From the NCBI GenBank assembly GCA_000482145.1, contig AUXH01000563.1:1-12610 (forward strand): DNA of 12,610 nucleotides, written 5' to 3'. Each line of letters starts with the position of its first letter. Position 1 is the first letter of the stretch. A program made the position numbers and the translations under genes. Shown piece by piece: positions 7,780-12,610 of this stretch. The notes under the pieces were generated by a model that had not been told where the DNA came from, ran no database searches, and was given only the letters and a program-made list of their open reading frames with translations. Source of the stretch: Strigomonas culicis (taxonomy: Eukaryota; Euglenozoa; Kinetoplastea; Trypanosomatida; Trypanosomatidae).

Positions 7780-10700
7780 CTACACGTTTGTGTTCACCAT
7801 CCAGCTGACGACCTCCTTTCCATCCAGCAGCAGCACCGCCTTCCCCGTGAAGTTTGCCGGGAGCGTGACCGGTGCCTCATAGCGCACCGCGTCGTCGCTG
7901 CCCGACGGCACGCCCTCCAGCGGGAAGATCAGGTCGCTGCTGTGGCTGGCGCTCATGGCGCCGGCCAGCGGCGGCGCCGGCGGCGGCGGCAGCTGCGCGC
8001 GCGGCAGGAGCCAGAGCACCGCGGTCGCGAGCGTCCCCTGCACCGCCGAGCGCTCGCCCAGCCGCGGCGCCGTGAGATGTAGCGGCTGCTGCAGCAGCTC
8101 CTGCTGCTTGAGCAGCGCCAGTTGGCGCTGCAGCTCCGCGAGCCGCGCCACGCGCAGCACCGCGGTGCGCGAGCGCGTGCGGAGCGCCGTCTGCGCGACG
8201 GCCGCGGCCGCGCCGACGGCGGCCACCTCGTGGGCGAGCTGCGCCAGCTGCGCCTGCAGCAGTGTCAGTTCGTCGCGCGCCTTGGCCAGCTCCTTGCCCT
8301 TGCGCCGCGGCATATCCCGCTCGAGGTGCGTGATGCGGCCGCCGATGACCTGCCGCGCCTCGGCGAGCTGCGCGGTCGCGCGGGCCGCGTCGGCCAGCAG
8401 CGCCTCCGTCACCGCCTCCGCCTCGCGCAGTGGCAGTGACTGGAGGTGCTGGACGACGTGCGACTCCACCGCCGCGGGCGGCGCGTGCAGCACCTGGTCC
8501 TCCGGCAGCGGCGCGGTGAGCGGCGGCAGGTGCAGCAAATGGTCACAGGGGCTGCGGTCGAACAGCGTCGTCGCGCTCGTCACGCTGCTGTTGAAGCCGG
8601 TTGCCGCGGACAGCGCCTTGGCCGGCGACGGCGACGCCGACTTCTTCTTGCGCTTTCCGGCCGGCGACCCCGCCGGCGCGGCGAGGCCCATCTCGGCCGG
8701 CGTCAGGCGCGTGTGCGGCAGCTCCACCTTCACCGGCGGCGCGGTGTGCGGGTGGTCGGGCGTCGGCGGCTCCGCGGTGGAGAGCGAGCCGGAGCGCGGC
8801 TCGTCTGCTGGCGCGTCGTCTGGTACCAGCTGCAGCGCGTCGCGGTCGATGTCCGCCACCGTGCCGCGCTCGTCCACCTTGTTCTCGATCTCGAGCTTCG
8901 CGATCATGTGCTGCAGGGCGACGACCTGCGGGCTCGCCTCCTCCACCGCCTCGCCGCGCGCGCGGAACTGGACACTAACGCGCACCCGCAGCCGGTCCTC
9001 GCCGCTCCCGCCGCCGCGGCGCAGCGGGGGGTTCAGCGTGTGCCGCAGCGGCGCGATGATGGTGCCCTCGCGCTCCTGGAAGTAGTGCGCCGTCACAGGC
9101 CAGCCGGCTGCGCCGCCGTCCGCCGGCTCCGCGCCCGCGCCGGCCGGCGGCGGCAGCTCCAGCCCCGCTGTGTAGGCGGCGGCCGCGAGGTCGTCGCCCG
9201 CCGCGCCGGCGGCGGCGGTGATGGACTGGGTCATGCTCTGGCCCTGCCGCAGCGTCGCGACCGTGCGCACCGCCGGGCCGCTGTACGGCGTGAGGTGCAC
9301 CGCGTAGCGGATCATCCCGATGTGCTGGAACCCCGTGAGCTCCGCGGTGGCCGCGGCCGCGCCGCGCTCGTGCGGCCTCTCGTAGAGATGGATGATGAAG
9401 GACTTGCCGGCGAAGCGGCGCAGGGCGGCCTGCACGTCCAGCAGCAGCACCGCCTCGCCGGCGGGGTCCGTGAGGCTGCGCTGGACGAGCAGCTCCGGCG
9501 CGGCGAGCGGCGTCGGTGGCACCGCGGCCGGCGGGTCGGCGGCGCAGAGCGCGGCGCCAACCTGCGCCGCCGCGGCGCGCAGTGCCAGCACCATCACGCG
9601 GTCGCGGTGCGCGTCCACAGGGACGGGGTGGTGCCGCGGGTGCCGCAGCGCCACGCCGAGCGCGGAGTGCAGGTCCACAACCGCCGCGGCCGCCGCGACG
9701 CCGCCGGCGTCGCCGTTGTTCTGGATGTAGCGCCGCACCTCGTCGGCAGACATGCTCTCCCGCGCGCACACCGCCTCGAGCGTCTCGTAGCCGTGGGCGA
9801 CCAGCACGGTCGTCGCGACCGTCACCTCCGCCGGCGCGCCCTCCGCCTCCTCCGGCTCCGGCTCCGGCTCCGGCAGCGCGCCAGACACGCCGTAGGGCCG
9901 CACGACCCTCGTGCCGCGGTCGCGTTGGAAGGCCGGCACCCCGCGCGGCGCGTACACGCGCTGCCACCCGCACCCGAGCAGTGTCGCGTGCGGCCACAGC
10001 AGCGGCCCCAGGCGCCGCTGAGCGGCCGCCGCGCGGCGCTGCTGCGACGTCGTCGCGGCGGCGACCGCCGCGTCGTGGTGCTGCGCGGCCTGCAGGCTGC
10101 ACGCGTGGTACTGGCCCTGCCACACAAAGCCGCACGCGGCCGCCGCGTCGCTGTTGTCGTGCAGATCGTCCCTGAAGAGCGCCTCGAACATGTTCACAAA
10201 GGGCACCGCCGGCGCCTCCGTCTCCGCCGCGGCGGCCGCGGCAACGGATGACACCGGCGGCGGCGCGCTCTGCAGAGGGAACGCGGTCGCGCGGAGGCAG
10301 AACTGCGGCTCCGCGATGCCGAGCAGCAGCTTGATGACGACCGCGCGGGGGCTGCCGGCGCCGTACCACACCGCCCCGCGCACCTCGTCGGCGATGTAGC
10401 CGTAGCGCTCGCAGCTCTGCCGCGCCACGGCGGCGAGCGTGTTCACCTCGTACTGCAGCACGACGGGCTCCACCATCTGCGCCGCCGCGGCTTCCTGCAT
10501 CTCCTCCAGGTCCATCTCGATGCGACTCATCTCCGCGGTCGCCGCGAGGCTCACGTCGACGCTGTCCGTCGGCCGGTGCGACAGCGCGGACGGCAGGCGC
10601 ACGCCGACGCGCTGCGCGTCGAGCAGCCCGCACGCCTCGGGCACGACCACCTCGTGGAAGTGCACACCGGCGTCGCGCGCGGCGATGGTGAGGCCCTTGC

Positions 10701-11805
10701 TGCCCTGCAGCGGCGGTGCCGGCTCCGCGTCCTGCAGCACCCGGATCGTGTCGAGCAGCAGATTCGCGGCCGCGATCGCGCGCGAGCAGGTCCGCTGCGT
10801 CGCGACGTGCGCCTGGCGGAAGCGCTGGAGGCAGCTGCGGAAGATGCCGTCGAGCGCCGCGCGCTGCTGGTCGCGCTGCTGCTGCCGCTCCGCGGTGGTG
10901 CCGGTGAGGTTGCCGGCGATGGACTGCACCTTGCGCGTCGTCGTCGTGAGCCCGCCGGGGACGGCGTACTTCTTGCGCTTCGCCGACTTGTCGTCCTGCG
11001 CCGCCCACAGGTCCTGCTGGGCGACCTGGGCCTGCCGCCAACGCGCCTTCACTTCCTGCAGCGCGCGCTCGATGCCGACGCGGTACTGCTTCTGCCGCGC
11101 GATGTGGCTGCGCAGCTCGTCCAGCGTCAGCTCCGACAGCCCCGCCGCGCGCACGCTGCGCTCCTCGCCGCAGAGCCCGCCGCACGGCAGCAGCACCGCC
11201 GGCACGCCGGTCGACGCCGCCGCGTCGGCCGCCGCCGGCGCGAGCTCCTCCTCCTCTGCGGCGCCGTTGTGCGACGCGCCCGACGTGCGCGCGCGCGCCA
11301 TGCCGGTGGAGGGCCGCCAGTCGACCACGACCTCCGTCGACTCGTCCGAGTCGAAGTACAGGTCGTCGTCGCGCACGAAGGGGTAGCCCACCGTCGCGTA
11401 GGCCTCCACCACCGCCGCGTAGCCGCGCGGGTCGGCGCGCAGCGCGTTCACCTCCTCCAGCAGCGCCGCCTCGAAGCCGCTGTACGCGTCGTCGCCGGTC
11501 GTCACCGCCGCGCGCAGGGCGAGGGCGTCCTTGTAGCTCGCGGCCCACCCCCCGCGCGCGGCGGCCACCTCCGCCAGCCCGGCGAGCTGCTGCGGACTAC
11601 CCGCGTCCAGCGCCGACGCCGCGCTCGTGCGATGCAGTGTGCCCTCGCTCAGCCGCCCGCGCAGAGACGAGGCGGAGCCGCTGCAGTCCTCGTCCTCGCC
11701 CAGGACGTTCTCGTGCCGCCCCTTCGGGCGCTCCGCCGCCGCCGCCGCCGCCGCCTCCTCCGCGTGTGCGGACGGCGGCGCCGTTAAAAGGGATCCTGAA
11801 GACAT
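7780..11805 (-). CDS. Large protein of unknown function with split CAP/SCP-like region, coiled coils and possible LysM-like segment
   Basis: This 1341-residue protein is not firmly recognised. Numbering is from the ATG at 11805. The region FEAALLEEVNALRADPRGYA (111-130) looks like the first helix of a CAP/SCP domain. A later block with GYIADEVRGAVWYGAGSPR (469-487), VVIKLLLG, and HATLLGCGW (606-614) looks like the rest of that fold, separated by more than 300 residues that include helical, probably coiled-coil stretches (about 227-357). TVLVAHGYETLEAVCARES (666-684), extending to RRYIQNN, resembles a LysM repeat. Two further beta-rich segments may be sandwich modules: about 785-840, containing KSFIIHLYERP, and the C-terminal end, containing GKAVLLLDGKEVVSW. 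A long helical region (about 1127-1240) is a likely coiled coil. There is no clear signal peptide or membrane helix, so a secreted CAP role is not supported; a cytoskeletal or flagellar scaffold is possible but unproven. The open frame extends to an ATG at 11904, but that lies upstream of the predicted splice site. Confidence 0.8.
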   Translation of the reverse strand: MSSGSLLTAPPSAHAEEAAAAAAAERPKGRHENVLGEDEDCSGSASSLRGRLSEGTLHRTSAASALDAGSPQQLAGLAEVAAARGGWAASYKDALALRAAVTTGDDAYSGFEAALLEEVNALRADPRGYAAVVEAYATVGYPFVRDDDLYFDSDESTEVVVDWRPSTGMARARTSGASHNGAAEEEELAPAAADAAASTGVPAVLLPCGGLCGEERSVRAAGLSELTLDELRSHIARQKQYRVGIERALQEVKARWRQAQVAQQDLWAAQDDKSAKRKKYAVPGGLTTTTRKVQSIAGNLTGTTAERQQQRDQQRAALDGIFRSCLQRFRQAHVATQRTCSRAIAAANLLLDTIRVLQDAEPAPPLQGSKGLTIAARDAGVHFHEVVVPEACGLLDAQRVGVRLPSALSHRPTDSVDVSLAATAEMSRIEMDLEEMQEAAAAQMVEPVVLQYEVNTLAAVARQSCERYGYIADEVRGAVWYGAGSPRAVVIKLLLGIAEPQFCLRATAFPLQSAPPPVSSVAAAAAAETEAPAVPFVNMFEALFRDDLHDNSDAAAACGFVWQGQYHACSLQAAQHHDAAVAAATTSQQRRAAAAQRRLGPLLWPHATLLGCGWQRVYAPRGVPAFQRDRGTRVVRPYGVSGALPEPEPEPEEAEGAPAEVTVATTVLVAHGYETLEAVCARESMSADEVRRYIQNNGDAGGVAAAAAVVDLHSALGVALRHPRHHPVPVDAHRDRVMVLALRAAAAQVGAALCAADPPAAVPPTPLAAPELLVQRSLTDPAGEAVLLLDVQAALRRFAGKSFIIHLYERPHERGAAAATAELTGFQHIGMIRYAVHLTPYSGPAVRTVATLRQGQSMTQSITAAAGAAGDDLAAAAYTAGLELPPPAGAGAEPADGGAAGWPVTAHYFQEREGTIIAPLRHTLNPPLRRGGGSGEDRLRVRVSVQFRARGEAVEEASPQVVALQHMIAKLEIENKVDERGTVADIDRDALQLVPDDAPADEPRSGSLSTAEPPTPDHPHTAPPVKVELPHTRLTPAEMGLAAPAGSPAGKRKKKSASPSPAKALSAATGFNSSVTSATTLFDRSPCDHLLHLPPLTAPLPEDQVLHAPPAAVESHVVQHLQSLPLREAEAVTEALLADAARATAQLAEARQVIGGRITHLERDMPRRKGKELAKARDELTLLQAQLAQLAHEVAAVGAAAAVAQTALRTRSRTAVLRVARLAELQRQLALLKQQELLQQPLHLTAPRLGERSAVQGTLATAVLWLLPRAQLPPPPAPPLAGAMSASHSSDLIFPLEGVPSGSDDAVRYEAPVTLPANFTGKAVLLLDGKEVVSWMVNTNV

Positions 11806-11842
11806 AGAGGTATAGATGCAGATAGAGACAGGGGTGTATGTC

Positions 11843-11866
11843 TGTGTGTGTGTGTGTGTGTGTGTG
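11843..11866. repeat. (TG)12 dinucleotide repeat in the predicted leader of the large gene
   Basis: Twelve perfect TG units on the plus strand, read as (CA)12 on the coding strand. They lie between the predicted splice AG (11868-11867) and the ATG at 11805. If wrongly translated, they give a His-Thr repeat. Confidence 0.93.
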
Positions 11867-11919
11867 CTTGCACGCAGATGAGAGAAAAAGAAGAAAAGAA
11901 ACAAAGATGGGGGAAAAAA
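11867..11919 (-). promoter_or_regulatory. Predicted trans-splice acceptor for the large gene
   Basis: On the minus strand a T/C tract from 11919 to 11880 is followed by the first AG at 11868-11867, about 61 nt before the ATG at 11805. The ATG at 11904 falls inside the tract and would be removed from the mRNA, which decides the start choice. Confidence 0.6.
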
Positions 11920-11930
11920 CTAATTTGTTG

Positions 11931-11958
11931 GTTTGTTTTGTTTGTTTGTTTGTTTTTG
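11931..11958. repeat. Imperfect (TTTG)n tetranucleotide repeat
   Basis: TTTG units on the plus strand with small length changes, just upstream of the pyrimidine tract of the large gene. A similar shorter tract occurs near 12214-12230. Confidence 0.75.
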
Positions 11959-12610
11959 ATTGGGTTCTACAGTTTGGTTGATGTCGTGATCTAGAGAAAC
12001 ACGACCTCGAACGCAAACAGGGGACGGAAGGGAGAAACAACAAAAAAAGCTTTACGACAGAAAGAAGAGAAGAAAGGGAGCAAAAAGAGGACGATCAGAG
12101 CTGTACTAGAAACAAAAGAGACATCAAATGGTTATTACATTCCATCCACTTCTTAGATGGAAAAAAAAGAGATAAAGTGAAATGTAGATTCACCTTCTCT
12201 TTTTATAGGTGCAGTTTTGTTTGTTTGTTTAATTGATTTTTTTTTTCGTTTGATTCCTTTGACAGTAGCAACAAAAAGCTATATTCAAAACGAATGAAAA
12301 AAAAACGCTATAGAGCAAAACAGTTTGAATATACTTTGACAGTGATACTCCTTCATGTTACTAAGCAAAGAACAGATTTTACGAAAAACAATATTGCAGG
12401 AATAAAAAAGAACTACAACACCGCAATAGGTGGAACAAAAAAAAGGGAAAAAAAAGAGAAGAAAACGATGTTTAACTCTTTGAGAACAAAAAAATGAAGT
12501 GAACACGAAAAAATATGTACATTCACTTTCCAATAATGTATGTTCTTATTATAATTACTATAATAATACATCTCTTTTTTTTTAATGCCATACATGAAAA
12601 GAAAAGAAAC

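Larger units (their letters stand above)
11806..12610. other. Leader and intergenic spacer to the right edge; no gene seen
   Basis: Besides the leader and acceptor of the large gene, this is AT-rich spacer with TTTG repeats (about 11931-11958 and 12214-12230), a T run at about 12238-12246 and many A runs. It should include the 3' UTR of a further minus-strand gene starting beyond the right edge. Short open frames at 12285-12595 are Phe/Ser/Lys-rich and lack coding character. Confidence 0.65.

Noticed and set aside
8446..10251. Long plus-strand open frame (601 codons) opposite the large gene
   Set aside because: Its Arg/His/Leu/Val-rich low-complexity translation has no recognisable domain. 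The opposite strand has the coherent protein with splice signal and stop.
8975..11548. Alternative minus-strand frame of 857 codons inside the large gene
   Set aside because: It is a shifted reading of the same GC-rich DNA, giving an Arg/Gly/Ala-rich product. The called frame spans further and contains the CAP-like and coiled-coil blocks.
12285..12595. Short open frames on both strands near the right edge
   Set aside because: They are made of Phe/Ser/Lys-rich translations of AT-rich spacer, with no motif and no matching splice signal.
1..12610. CRISPR arrays, tRNA or rRNA genes, transposons or viral genes
   Set aside because: No regularly spaced direct repeats, no cloverleaf-like segments, and no transposase, reverse transcriptase or terminal repeats were seen. 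The CCHC knuckles follow RRMs and are not part of a Gag protein.

Overview
The window looks like a stretch of nuclear chromosome from a kinetoplastid protist, most likely a trypanosomatid. All five genes lie on the minus strand, head to tail and without introns. They are separated by about 0.4-0.85 kb of AT-rich, low-complexity spacer. Upstream of each ATG (on the minus strand) there is a pyrimidine-rich tract followed within roughly 10-50 nt by the first AG, the expected layout of spliced-leader trans-splice acceptors in a polycistronic unit. Coding sequence is strongly GC-rich and rich in Ala, Arg and Pro codons, while the spacers are full of A/T runs and simple repeats. The complete genes end in TAA, TGA and TAG and contain no in-frame stops, so the standard code is used. 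Genus cannot be settled by eye; the sharp contrast between coding and spacer GC would fit some insect trypanosomatids, but that is only an impression.

Layout, left to right, all genes on the minus strand: (1) 1-889, the 5' part of an RNA-binding protein with three RRM-like modules and two CCHC zinc knuckles, cut by the left edge. (2) 1723-4134, a class 3 lipase of the diacylglycerol-lipase type, preceded by two C1-like zinc modules. (3) 4983-6029, a VAP-like protein with an MSP domain and a C-terminal membrane anchor. (4) 6448-7191, a Rab GTPase closest to Rab14. (5) 7780-11805, a 1341-residue protein with a split CAP/SCP-like region, coiled coils and a possible LysM-like segment, of unknown function. 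From 11806 to the right edge there is only leader, splice-signal sequence and spacer.

Transcription would run from right to left, with gene 5 first. Genes in trypanosomatid units are usually not grouped by function, so the presence of a lipid hydrolase, an ER contact-site protein and an endosomal Rab is not evidence of a shared pathway. The most interesting items are the C1-plus-lipase architecture, the large CAP-like protein, the correction of that protein's start by its splice signal, and the VAP-like protein whose FFAT-binding pocket appears altered.
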